Shown here: positions 10,237 through 20,554 of the stretch, piece by piece | Layout of the letters: each line of letters begins with the position of its first letter | Numbering within the stretch: the first letter of the stretch is position 1 | Assembly (NCBI RefSeq): GCF_002786295.1 | Contig: NZ_PGTC01000010.1 | Coordinates: 1-64,000, forward strand | Length of the DNA: 64,000 bases | Source: Pseudooceanicola marinus | GTDB lineage: Bacteria; Pseudomonadota; Alphaproteobacteria; Rhodobacterales; Rhodobacteraceae | Direction: 5' to 3' | Made by a program: the position numbers and the translations under genes | Notes under the pieces: generated by a model | Databases searched by the model: none | Told to the model about the DNA's origin: nothing | What the model saw: only the letters and a program-made list of their open reading frames with translations

Positions 10237-11229
10237 TCAGCGCAGGTGCAACACCGGCGCGGGCCCCAGCGGGATCAGCCCCGCCCAGATCCGCCCCTCG
10301 CGCAGGGTCAGCGTCAGGTCCAGTGCGTTCGGGTTGCCACTGGCCCCGGCCATCATCGACAGGCCCTGTTCGATGCTGCCGGCCATCTCCTCCGGCACGG
10401 CGCCGGCGGCCACGGCCATCTGCAGCATCTGCTGCCACTGGCGGGCCTGCACATGGGCCTCGCCCGACACAAGCCCGCGCGCATCCACGTCGAGGTCGGC
10501 TGTGACCTGCAACAGCAGTTCCCCCCAGGCGGCGCGGGCCAGGTGCAGTTCGACCCGGGTGGGCTGCGGCCGCGCCTCTTCCAGGGCGCGCAGGTCCCAG
10601 GGGCGGGTGAAGGTCACGTCGGCATCCAGCCGCAGCTCGCGCATCGCCTGCGGCAGCCCGTCGGCCTGCAGCCAGTCGGCCACGGAGGAGGGCAGGGTCA
10701 GGCCTTCGGCGGCCAGGCCCAGGCGATAGCGGCTGTCGTCCTCGTCGTCCTGCGCCATGGCGAGGCTGAGGCTGTCCATCGCGGCCTCGGTGGCCCCCGA
10801 CAGCACCAGGGTCCGGCCCGTCAACTGGGCGCGCTGCATTTCCAGCAGCGGCCCCGGGGTGACGCGCAGCGAGGCGCGCAGGTCGTCGTTCGACAGCGAG
10901 AACCGCTCCTCGGGGCTGCGGAAGTCGAACCGGTCCGGCCAGACGGCAATCAGGTGGCCGGGTTTCCACGACAGGGCATAGAGGCCGAAGCGGGGCATCT
11001 CCACCGCCAGCCCGGTGCCGGGATCGGCCAGGGCCAGGTTCTCCCACAGGGCGTCGAACCGGTTGGGATAACCGCGAAGGGAGAACTCGGCGTAGTCCGC
11101 CTGCCAGCCTTCGGCGCGGCGCGCCTCCATCCAGCTTTCCAGGCCCCGCTTGGCCCCGATGGCGCCCAGCACCCAGTAGCCCGACAACAGCAGGGCAGCG
11201 ACGACAACGACGATCAGCAGGCGCTTCAT
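10237..11229 (-). CDS. DUF2125 family protein
   Basis: The 330-residue product has one N-terminal membrane anchor or signal (about 4-24, LLIVVVVAALLLSGYWVLGAI) and then a periplasmic domain. The segment GYPNRFDALWENLALADP with the following LSWKPGHLIAVWPDRF matches DUF2125, a family common in alphaproteobacteria with unknown role. Repeated beta-rich stretches recall AsmA-like or lipid-transfer folds, but that is inference. A G-rich ribosome binding site precedes the ATG. It is divergent from the cyclotransferase gene. Confidence 0.82.
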   Translation of the reverse strand: MKRLLIVVVVAALLLSGYWVLGAIGAKRGLESWMEARRAEGWQADYAEFSLRGYPNRFDALWENLALADPGTGLAVEMPRFGLYALSWKPGHLIAVWPDRFDFRSPEERFSLSNDDLRASLRVTPGPLLEMQRAQLTGRTLVLSGATEAAMDSLSLAMAQDDEDDSRYRLGLAAEGLTLPSSVADWLQADGLPQAMRELRLDADVTFTRPWDLRALEEARPQPTRVELHLARAAWGELLLQVTADLDVDARGLVSGEAHVQARQWQQMLQMAVAAGAVPEEMAGSIEQGLSMMAGASGNPNALDLTLTLREGRIWAGLIPLGPAPVLHLR

Positions 11230-11291
11230 GGCCCCCCCTTCAACTCTGGCTCCGGCTCGTGTTTATAAGTGGTGCGAGGAAAGGAAAAGTC

Positions 11292-11822
11292 ATGTCGATG
11301 TGGGTGTTCGGGTATGGGTCGCTGCTGTGGAAACCGGGGTTCGACCCGGTGGAGCGGGTGGTGGCCTATCTGCCCGACTACCGGCGCAGCTTCTGCATGA
11401 CCTCGATCCACCATCGCGGCTCGGAGGCGGAGCCGGGGCTGGTGTTGGCGCTCGACCCGGAGGAGGGTGCGGGCTGCACCGGGCTGGCCCTGCGCGTGGC
11501 CGAAGACGAGGAAGAGGCGGTGCTGGCCTACCTGCGTGAACGCGAGCTGGTCTCCTCGGCCTATGTTGAGAAACACTTGGACGTCGAGCTGGTGGACGGC
11601 CGCGCGGTGGAGGCGCTGGTCTACGTCATGGACCCGACCCATGTGCAGTATTGCGGCGGCCTTCCGCTGGAAATCCAGGCCCAGGTGATCGCCCATGCCC
11701 ATGGCGGAATGGGGCCCAATGCCGAATATCTCTACAACACTGCCGCTCATCTCGAAGAGCTGGGACTGGCTGATGACGAATTGACCTGGCTGGCCGCCCG
11801 GGTCCGCAATTTGCGCGGATAA
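11292..11822 (+). CDS. ChaC-like gamma-glutamylcyclotransferase
   Basis: A 176-residue protein of the ChaC/GGCT fold, which cleaves gamma-glutamyl peptides such as glutathione with release of 5-oxoproline. FGYGSLLW at 6-13 is the substrate-binding loop. The R-E-R-E-L segment before VSSAY carries the expected catalytic glutamate, and YVMDPTHVQYCGGL and GPNAEYLYNT are further family blocks. I chose the ATG at 11292 with AAGGAAAAG ahead of it; an in-frame ATG at 11259 lies before this site. The next gene starts about 70 bases downstream on the same strand. Confidence 0.88.
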   Translation: MSMWVFGYGSLLWKPGFDPVERVVAYLPDYRRSFCMTSIHHRGSEAEPGLVLALDPEEGAGCTGLALRVAEDEEEAVLAYLRERELVSSAYVEKHLDVELVDGRAVEALVYVMDPTHVQYCGGLPLEIQAQVIAHAHGGMGPNAEYLYNTAAHLEELGLADDELTWLAARVRNLRG

Positions 11823-11890
11823 GTCCTTTTCCCGCAAGGCGATTGCACCTATGGTCGGGCCAATCGAAACCCAGATCGCGGACCGTCCTG

Positions 11891-13090
11891 ATGGCTCATG
11901 GTGAGGGCGAGAACGCCCCGCAGTTTTCCCAACCCATCCGCCAGATCCTGCTGATGCTCGTCGTGCTGGGATTGTGCGCCGCAGGCAGCGTTCTCGTGGC
12001 GCCGAAGCTTCTGCCGGTGTTCGAGGCCAACCCCTATCTGAACGGGTTCATCGCCTTCGTCTTCGTCCTGGGCGTACTGGCCTGCTTCTGGCAGGTGGCA
12101 CAGCTGATCTCCTCGGTGCGCTGGATCGAACGGTTTGCCGGCGGCAACCCCGAAGAGGCGGGGCGCGCGCCGCGCCTGCTGACCCCGCTGGCCACCCTGC
12201 TGGGCCAGCACGACCGGCGATTGCAGATCTCCTCCAGCTCGGCCACGTCGATCCTGGAAAGCGTCGCGACCCGGATCGACGAGGCGCGGGAGATTACCCG
12301 CTACATCACCTCGCTGCTGATCTTCCTCGGCCTCTTGGGCACCTTCTACGGCCTGGCAACGACCGTTCCGGCGGTGGTGGACACGATCCGCTCTCTCGCG
12401 CCCGGCGCGGACGAGGGCGCGACCTCGGTCTTCGATCGGCTGATGACAGGGCTGGAGGCGCAACTGGGTGGCATGGGCGTGGCCTTTGCCTCCTCGCTGA
12501 TCGGTCTTGCGGGGTCGCTGATCGTGGGCCTTCTGGAACTGTTCGCCGGCCACGGCCAGAACCGGTTCTACCGCGAGCTGGAAGAGTGGATGTCGACGAT
12601 CACCCGCGTCGGCCTGTCGGACGGCGACGGTGGGGCGGACCAGTCGATGCTGGTGTCGGTGCTGGACAACATGGGTGAACAGATGGCCCGCATGCAGGAG
12701 ATGTTCGCCCGCTCCGACGCCGCCCGGGCCGAGGTCGATGCGAAGCTGTCGACCCTGGCCGACACGATCGAACGGCTGACCGACAGAATGGCGGCGCAGA
12801 ACAGCTCCGGCGGGCAGATGGCCGATGCCATGACCCGCGTGGCCGACAGCCAGGACGCGCTGCTGGAAAAACTGGTGGAACAGGGCATGGCCGAAGGGCT
12901 GGACGCCGAAAGCCGGATGCGTCTGCGGTCCATGGACGTGCAGCTGCTGCGCATCCTGGAAGAGATCAGCGCCGGCCGGCATGAGACCATGGCCGAGCTG
13001 CGCACCGACATCGCCTCGCTCTCGCGCCTGATCGCCCAGGGGCAGCGCGCCCAGGTCAGCCATCATCACAGCGATGATCGGGACGAGTGA
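11891..13090 (+). CDS. MotA/TolQ/ExbB-type proton channel family protein
   Basis: The 399-residue product has four membrane spans: about 18-37, 52-74, 140-162 and 190-212. The last two form the MotA/TolQ/ExbB core (LLIFLGLLGTFYGLATT and GVAFASSLIGLAGSLIVGLLELF). A C-terminal helical tail (about 230-399) has coiled-coil character. Proteins of this family conduct protons to energise a partner in the cell wall. The partner is almost surely the next gene, 3 bases downstream. I chose the ATG at 11891; an upstream TTG is less likely. It differs from flagellar MotA in lacking the long cytoplasmic loop features. Confidence 0.8.
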   Translation: MAHGEGENAPQFSQPIRQILLMLVVLGLCAAGSVLVAPKLLPVFEANPYLNGFIAFVFVLGVLACFWQVAQLISSVRWIERFAGGNPEEAGRAPRLLTPLATLLGQHDRRLQISSSSATSILESVATRIDEAREITRYITSLLIFLGLLGTFYGLATTVPAVVDTIRSLAPGADEGATSVFDRLMTGLEAQLGGMGVAFASSLIGLAGSLIVGLLELFAGHGQNRFYRELEEWMSTITRVGLSDGDGGADQSMLVSVLDNMGEQMARMQEMFARSDAARAEVDAKLSTLADTIERLTDRMAAQNSSGGQMADAMTRVADSQDALLEKLVEQGMAEGLDAESRMRLRSMDVQLLRILEEISAGRHETMAELRTDIASLSRLIAQGQRAQVSHHHSDDRDE

Positions 13091-13093
13091 CCC

Positions 13094-15034
13094 ATGGCGC
13101 TGACCCGCAGATCCGGCGCCCGGCTGCAGGCCAATATCTGGCCCGGCTTCGTCGATGCGATGACCGGCCTGCTGATGGTGCTGATGTTCGTACTGACGAT
13201 CTTCATGATCGTGCAGTTCACCCTGCAGGAAACCATCACCGGCCAGGAAAGCGAGCTGGACGAGCTGACCTCGGACCTGGCCGCCCTGAGCCAGGCCCTG
13301 GGGCTGGAACGCGACCGGAGCGAGCGGTTGACCGAGGAGGTCGGCACGCTGACCGCCACGCTGGATGATCGCGACGCGCGGCTGGACCAGCAGGCGGCGC
13401 TGATCGCCTCGCTGACCCAGGAACGCGACAGCGCCGAGGCCTCGCTGGAGGCGGCGGAGGGCCGCATCACCGCGTTCGAGGCGCAGGTGGCGGGCCTTTT
13501 GGCACAGCAGACCGAGGCGCGTGGCCAGATCGCTGACCTGCAGGCCGAACAGGAGCGTCTGATCGGCGAGCAGGAAAGCCTGCAGCTGGCCCTGGCCCAG
13601 GCGCGGGACGAAATCGACGCAGGCGAGGAGGCGGCCCGCCTGGCTGCCGCCCGGCGCGAGGCGCTGGAGGCTCTGGTCGAGAGCCTGCGCAGCGAACGGG
13701 ATGATGCCCGGACCCTGGTCGGCAGCCTGTCGGACGAGCTGGACGAGGCCCAGGCCCAGCTGTCGGATGAAGAGGCCGCACGTCTGGCGGAGGCCGAGGC
13801 GGCCCGTGCCCTGCGCGAGCGGCTGGAAAACGCCCAGGATGAGCTGACGGCAATGACCCTGGCGCTGGAGGAACAGCGCCGCCAGGCCGAGGAAACGCTG
13901 ACCCTGCTGGCCGCCGCCGAAGCGGCTCAGGAGGATCTGGACCTGCGGCTGGCCGCTGCCCTGCTGGCCCGGGACGAGGCCCAGGCCCAGGCGGGCGCCG
14001 CCGAGGGTGCGCTGACGGCGCTGCGCGATGAGCTGGAGACGACCCGCAGCGCGCTGGAGGCAGAGCGCGGGGACAGTGACGAGGCGGCCCTGCGCGCGCG
14101 GCTCGCGGCGGCGTTGGCCGCCCAGGAGGAGGCCGAGACCGAGGTTGCCGCCGCAGAGTCCGACCGCGAGGCGCTGCGCGATCAACTGGCCGCGGCGCTG
14201 GCCCGGCAGCTGGCAGCGGAACAGCAGGCCGAAGAGCAATTGAGCGAGGCCGAACAGCGCGCGGCGCTGCTGGCCGAGTCCAACGCGGCCTTGGAGGCGG
14301 AAGAGGCGAAGTCGGCCGAAAGCCAGCGCCGGGCCGCCGTTCTGAACCAGCAGGTCGCGGCGCTGCGCACGCAGCTCGGCTCGCTGCAGGCGCTCCTGGA
14401 CGACTACAAGGCCCGCGAGGCCGCCAGCCAGGTGCAGTTGGAAAGCCTGGGCCAGGACCTGAATGCGGCGCTGGCGCGGGCGACCGCGCTGGAACGGCGC
14501 GAACGCCAGCGCGCCGAGGCCGAGGCCGAGCGCCTGGCCGAGGAGGCGCGGCGCCTGGCGGAAGAGGCGGAGGACCTCGAACAGTACCGGTCCGATTTCT
14601 TTGGCCGGATGCGGCAGATCCTTGCGGGGCGCGACGGCGTGCGCATCGTTGGCGACCGCTTCGTCTTCTCCTCCGAGGTGCTGTTTGCCCCGGCTCGGGC
14701 GCAGCTGTCGGACGCCGGGCGGGCCCAGATCGCCGAGATCGCGGATATCCTGCGGCAGGTATCTGATGAGATCCCGGCGGGGATCAACTGGATCATCCGC
14801 GTGGACGGGCACACCGACAAGGTGCCGCTGCGGGGCAGTCGCGAGTTCGCCGACAACTGGGAGCTGAGCCAGGCGCGTGCCCTGTCGGTCGTGCGCTACA
14901 TGATCGAACTGGGCATTGCGCCGGAGCACCTGTCGGCCAACGGGTTCGGGGAATACCAGCCCATTGCCGAGGGCGACAGCCCCGAGGCGCTGGCTGCGAA
15001 CCGGCGGATCGAGCTGAAGCTGACCGAGCGCTGA
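13094..15034 (+). CDS. MotB-like OmpA-domain protein with long coiled coil
   Basis: The 646-residue product begins with a cytoplasmic stub and one span (about 18-40; WPGFVDAMTGLLMVLMFVLTIFM), as in MotB or TolR. The Asp in FVDAMTG sits where MotB has its proton-carrying Asp. Residues about 45-510 are almost entirely Glu, Ala, Leu, Gln and Arg heptads, a coiled coil that could span tens of nanometres. The C-terminus (about 530-646) is an OmpA peptidoglycan-binding domain (DGHTDKVPLRG, NWELSQARA, NRRIELKL). With the previous gene it makes a stator-like pair anchored to the wall. Confidence 0.85.
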   Translation: MALTRRSGARLQANIWPGFVDAMTGLLMVLMFVLTIFMIVQFTLQETITGQESELDELTSDLAALSQALGLERDRSERLTEEVGTLTATLDDRDARLDQQAALIASLTQERDSAEASLEAAEGRITAFEAQVAGLLAQQTEARGQIADLQAEQERLIGEQESLQLALAQARDEIDAGEEAARLAAARREALEALVESLRSERDDARTLVGSLSDELDEAQAQLSDEEAARLAEAEAARALRERLENAQDELTAMTLALEEQRRQAEETLTLLAAAEAAQEDLDLRLAAALLARDEAQAQAGAAEGALTALRDELETTRSALEAERGDSDEAALRARLAAALAAQEEAETEVAAAESDREALRDQLAAALARQLAAEQQAEEQLSEAEQRAALLAESNAALEAEEAKSAESQRRAAVLNQQVAALRTQLGSLQALLDDYKAREAASQVQLESLGQDLNAALARATALERRERQRAEAEAERLAEEARRLAEEAEDLEQYRSDFFGRMRQILAGRDGVRIVGDRFVFSSEVLFAPARAQLSDAGRAQIAEIADILRQVSDEIPAGINWIIRVDGHTDKVPLRGSREFADNWELSQARALSVVRYMIELGIAPEHLSANGFGEYQPIAEGDSPEALAANRRIELKLTER

Positions 15035-15198
15035 CGGGACCGCATGCCATGGGGCGTGACGGCGGGGCGCCCTCCGCCGCAGGCGGCACGTAGACGGGGG
15101 AGGAGGTCCTGTCCCCGTCTCAGCGGGCTGAGGCACCCTTGGATATTTCCGGCAGAGAGAAGATCGGGCGTGGTGCATCGTCCCGCCATAGGCGCGGG

Positions 15199-16371
15199 TC
15201 AGGTCAGCGGGTGATCTGAACCTGCGAGGTGGTCTGTGACAGGACTTTCCCGTCGCGGATCAGAGTGGCCCGCCCCGTGTAGAGACCTGGCGCGAGGGGC
15301 GCGCGCAGGCGCTTGCCATGGGCGCGGAAAAAGCTGCGCCTGGGGGCGGTCAAGGGTGATGTCCTGCCGGGAGAAGGTGCCGTCGGGAGCGTGAACCACA
15401 AGTGTAAGCCTGTCGCCGGCCCGGACGCCGAAGAGATGGGCCCAGAGCACCAGCGCGGGGCTGTCCGCAGGCAGTGCAGGGCGCGCGGCCGTGCCGGCCT
15501 TGATGTCAGAGTAGCCGGGTAGGGCGTCGAGGAAGCCGGTGCTGATGATGCCGCCGGGCTGGTAGGGTAGCGGATCCACCCAGAGTTGGGCCGCAGGTTC
15601 CGTGCCGCAGGTCGCGGGGGTATCGGGGGCAAAGGGGTCGACCACCTGGCCATCGTGGCGCAGGGACAGATGCAGGTGCGGGAACTGGCTGCGCCCCGAC
15701 ATGCCGACGCGACCCAGGGGGGCGCCGGTGTCGACCTGCTGCCCCTTGCGCACCATGAGCGAGCCGCGGGCCATGTGGCAGTACTGGGTTTCCCAACCAT
15801 GGCCGTGGTCGATCACCAGACCGTTGCCGCAGTCCTTGCCGCCGAGGTTTGTTTCAGGCGTCCAGGGGGTGTCTGCCATGCCGTCGCGCAGGCCGGTGAC
15901 ACGACCCGGTGCGGCGGCGCGCACTGTGACACGGGCGCGCATGAGCGCCAGGTCGGGCAGGGCGAAATCGGTGCCCTTGTGACCATCGTAGGTCAGCGGG
16001 CCGCAGGTGAAATCCCGGGCACCGGACCCGGGATCCGCATCGACGTAGTTCTGGATATGGCAGGTGCGGCCGGGGATGCAATCTAGCGGCAGGGCAAGGC
16101 GCGGCGCCTCCTGAGCGAAGGCTGGCCAGGCGGCAAGGAGCAGGGAGAGGAGCCCGCCGCGCCGGGGCGAAAGCAGGGCGAGACAGCGACGGCCTGGCCG
16201 TGGGGGCAGCGGCTCTTCGCAAGCGTGTCGCGCCCCATGCCTTCGTAGAGCGACCGCCCCTTGGATCCGGCCTGGCGCGGAGGCTGCGAGCGCGCGCTGG
16301 CCCTGTCGCGCCCATACCAAAAGGGCGGGGAAAATCCCCGCCCTTTCGCGATTGTTCAGGCCATTGCGCAT
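15199..16371 (-). CDS. M23 family metallopeptidase, apparent frameshift
   Basis: A LytM-type zinc endopeptidase acting on peptidoglycan. The catalytic set is present: H-x-x-x-D in YDGHKGTDFALPD and H-x-H in FPHLHLSLRHDG. A signal peptide (LLSLLLAAWPAFA before QEAPRL) shows export. The frame changes near the end: the -1 frame, ending at 15204, encodes RAHGKRLRAPLAPGLYTG and a proper end. One extra base in the G5 run (15342-15346) or A5 run (15328-15332) explains it. The start is unclear: the frame is open to an ATG at 16371, but that reads through the clpA terminator, so true coding probably starts below 16320. It may be a pseudogene or a sequencing error. Confidence 0.7.
   Translation of the reverse strand: MRNGLNNRERAGIFPALLVWARQGQRALAASAPGRIQGAVALRRHGARHACEEPLPPRPGRRCLALLSPRRGGLLSLLLAAWPAFAQEAPRLALPLDCIPGRTCHIQNYVDADPGSGARDFTCGPLTYDGHKGTDFALPDLALMRARVTVRAAAPGRVTGLRDGMADTPWTPETNLGGKDCGNGLVIDHGHGWETQYCHMARGSLMVRKGQQVDTGAPLGRVGMSGRSQFPHLHLSLRHDGQVVDPFAPDTPATCGTEPAAQLWVDPLPYQPGGIISTGFLDALPGYSDIKAGTAARPALPADSPALVLWAHLFGVRAGDRLTLVVHAPDGTFSRQDITLDRPQAQLFPRPWQAPARAPRARSLHGAGHSDPRRESPVTDHLAGSDHPLT
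16319..16350 (-). terminator. Intrinsic terminator after clpA
   Basis: On the minus strand AAAGGGCGGGGA pairs with TCCCCGCCCTTT across a short T-rich loop, followed by TTTTGG. It lies 30-60 bases after the clpA stop. Confidence 0.88.
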
Positions 16372-16381
16372 GCGGTGCCGA

Positions 16382-18715
<2,334 letters not shown>

Positions 18716-18882
18716 TGTGGTGCTCCTTTTCGATCTGTGTCGGAGCGGGGACGGGCCCCAGATCCAACCATGGCCTCTTAGTCTTAAAGTTTGGTCGATC
18801 CTGACCGCTCTTCAAGGGTTTTCTGCGACCGTGCGATCACATTTCCGGGCCCGGCCTGTCGGAAACGCTGCCAAACGGTCAT

Positions 18883-19653
18883 TCAGAAGGCGTCCTTGCG
18901 GCGCCGGATCTCGGCAAAGACCTGCGCCGGATCGGCGCCGGCAAGGCCGAGGGTCTCCGCGACGGACGGCTGACCGGCGCGCAGGAACGGGTTGGTTGCA
19001 AGTTCTTCGGAAAGCAGGGACGGCACGGTCGGCCGGCCCTCGGCGCGGGCGGCCTTCACGGCCTCGACCCTCGATATAAGGTCGGAATTGTCCGGTTCAA
19101 TCGTCAGGGCGAATTTCCCGTTGGCCAGCGTGTACTCATGTCCCGAGCAGATCGTGGTGCGCGGCGGCAGCGCCGCCAGCTTCTGCAGAGAGTGGTACAT
19201 CTGCTCGAATGTGCCCTCGAACACACGCCCGCAACCAAGCGCCATAAGGCTGTCGGCGGTGAAGGCGATCTCGCTACCGGGGAAGTGGAAGGCCAGGTGC
19301 CCGACGGTATGGCCCGAGACATCCAGCACGGCGCCATGTTCCCCGCCGAGGCCCAGCTGGTCGCCTTCCTTCAGGGACACGTCTAGCTTCGGCAGGCGGT
19401 GCGCATCGGCTTCGGCGCCGAAGACGCGGGCGCCTGGGTGGTCGGCCAGCAGAGCGTCGAGGCCCTGAACGTGGTCCGGATGGTGGTGGGTCAGCCAGAC
19501 CTGGCTGCAACTCCAGCCGCGCTCGGCCAGGGCGGCGAGAATCGGCGCGGCCTCGGGCACGTCGATGACGGCGGTTTCGCCGGAGGCCTCATCATGCAGC
19601 AGATAGGCGTAGTTGTCGCTGAGACAGGGGATCGTGACGAGGGCAAGAGCCAT
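18883..19653 (-). CDS. gloB: Hydroxyacylglutathione hydrolase (glyoxalase II)
   Basis: The 256-residue metallo-beta-lactamase-fold enzyme hydrolyses S-lactoylglutathione to lactate and glutathione. The metal motif THHHPDH is at 55-61, with further ligands in SGHTVGH, FTADSL and CSGHEYT. The C-terminal glyoxalase II domain with NPFLR is present. I chose the ATG at 19653, 8 bases after AAAGGA; the ATG at 19659 is too close to that site. It is divergent from the methyltransferase-like gene, and downstream comes clpA on the same strand after 167 bases. Confidence 0.95.
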   Translation of the reverse strand: MALALVTIPCLSDNYAYLLHDEASGETAVIDVPEAAPILAALAERGWSCSQVWLTHHHPDHVQGLDALLADHPGARVFGAEADAHRLPKLDVSLKEGDQLGLGGEHGAVLDVSGHTVGHLAFHFPGSEIAFTADSLMALGCGRVFEGTFEQMYHSLQKLAALPPRTTICSGHEYTLANGKFALTIEPDNSDLISRVEAVKAARAEGRPTVPSLLSEELATNPFLRAGQPSVAETLGLAGADPAQVFAEIRRRKDAF

Positions 19654-19713
19654 GGTCATTTCCTTTGCACTTGGTATTGTCGGTAAGTGAAACCCATAGC
19701 GGAGCGCCATGCA

Positions 19714-20520
19714 ATGCACCTGGACGTGCAGGATCTGCGCAATTTCTACTATCGCTCCACCCTGGGCCGGGCGGCCCAGGCCTCGATCCGTGGGCGGTTG
19801 CTGGATTTCTGGCCCGAGGCGAAGGGGCAGACGGTGCTGGGCTACGGCTTCGCCGCCCCGCTGTTGCGGCCCTATCTGCCGGAGGCGCGTCGCGTCATGG
19901 CCTTGATGCCGGCGCCGCAGGGGGTGATGCCCTGGCCCGCCGCCATGCCCAATGTCTCCGTGCTGTGCGAGGAAACGCTCTGGCCGATCGAAACCGGGCT
20001 GGCGGACAAGCTGGTGCTGATGCACGGGCTGGAAACGTCGGACAGCCCGACCGAACTGCTGGAAGAGTGCTTCCGCGTGCTGGGGCCGGGGGGCAAGGCG
20101 ATGTTCATCGTGCCGCACCGCTCGGGCCTTTGGTCCCGCTCCGACCGGACGCCCTTCGGCTATGGCCGGCCCTACAGCCAGGGCCAGCTGGAGGCGCAGC
20201 TGAAACGCCATGCCTTCCTGCCCGAACGGCATCAGCACACGCTGTACCAGCCGCCCTCGTCGAAACGGTTCTGGCGCAAGACGGCGAACTTCTGGGAGAA
20301 ACTGGGCGGCCAGCTCTCTTTCGTGCTCTCGGGCGGGGTGCTGATGGTCGAGGCGACCAAGCGTGTCCAGGCGCCTTCGGGGCCCGGCGAGAGGGTACGA
20401 GCCAAGTCCGGCCTGCGGGTGCTGGAAGGGCTGGCGGCGCCCAAGCCGGACACGGCCCGGGCACGCCACCTGGAACCGCCCAAGCCGGACACGGCCCGGG
20501 CACGCCACCTGGAACGGTAA
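19714..20520 (+). CDS. SAM-dependent methyltransferase-like protein with tandem tail repeat
   Basis: The 268-residue product resembles class I methyltransferases: [16 protein letters not shown] stands at the SAM loop position (about 40-55), [22 protein letters not shown] matches the post-motif region, and [16 protein letters not shown] follows. The glycine loop is degenerate (GYG), so catalysis is uncertain. The last 26 codons are two near-identical 13-residue units ([12 protein letters not shown] plus P or R). I chose the ATG at 19714; a GTG at 19687 is possible. It is divergent from gloB and convergent with the RTX-like gene. Confidence 0.75.
   Translation: MHLDVQDLRNFYYRSTLGRAAQASIRGRLLDFWPEAKGQTVLGYGFAAPLLRPYLPEARRVMALMPAPQGVMPWPAAMPNVSVLCEETLWPIETGLADKLVLMHGLETSDSPTELLEECFRVLGPGGKAMFIVPHRSGLWSRSDRTPFGYGRPYSQGQLEAQLKRHAFLPERHQHTLYQPPSSKRFWRKTANFWEKLGGQLSFVLSGGVLMVEATKRVQAPSGPGERVRAKSGLRVLEGLAAPKPDTARARHLEPPKPDTARARHLER
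20440..20517 (+). repeat. Perfect-frame tandem duplication of 39 bp
   Basis: Two direct copies (20440-20478 and 20479-20517) differ only at one base of the last codon (ccg against cgg). Each encodes 13 residues and sits at the very end of the methyltransferase-like gene. Confidence 0.92.
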
Positions 20521-20554
20521 GGGGCAGAGGGGGAGGGCGCGCGCCCGCCCAGCC

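Noticed and set aside
11891-15034. Zorya-type defence system
   Set aside because: ZorA/ZorB-like architecture is only partial: the long helix is in the wrong subunit, and no ZorC, ZorD helicase or ZorE nuclease is adjacent. HrpB at the window end is 47 kb away and unrelated.
11849-15178. Open frame of 1109 codons opposite the stator-like pair
   Set aside because: Antisense of a coiled-coil coding region; composition is a mirror of the repeated Glu/Ala/Leu codons.
18780-18820. Sigma-32-like promoter (CTTGAA) upstream of clpA
   Set aside because: The -35-like CTTGAA is followed at a fair distance only by a poor -10 match; not enough to call.
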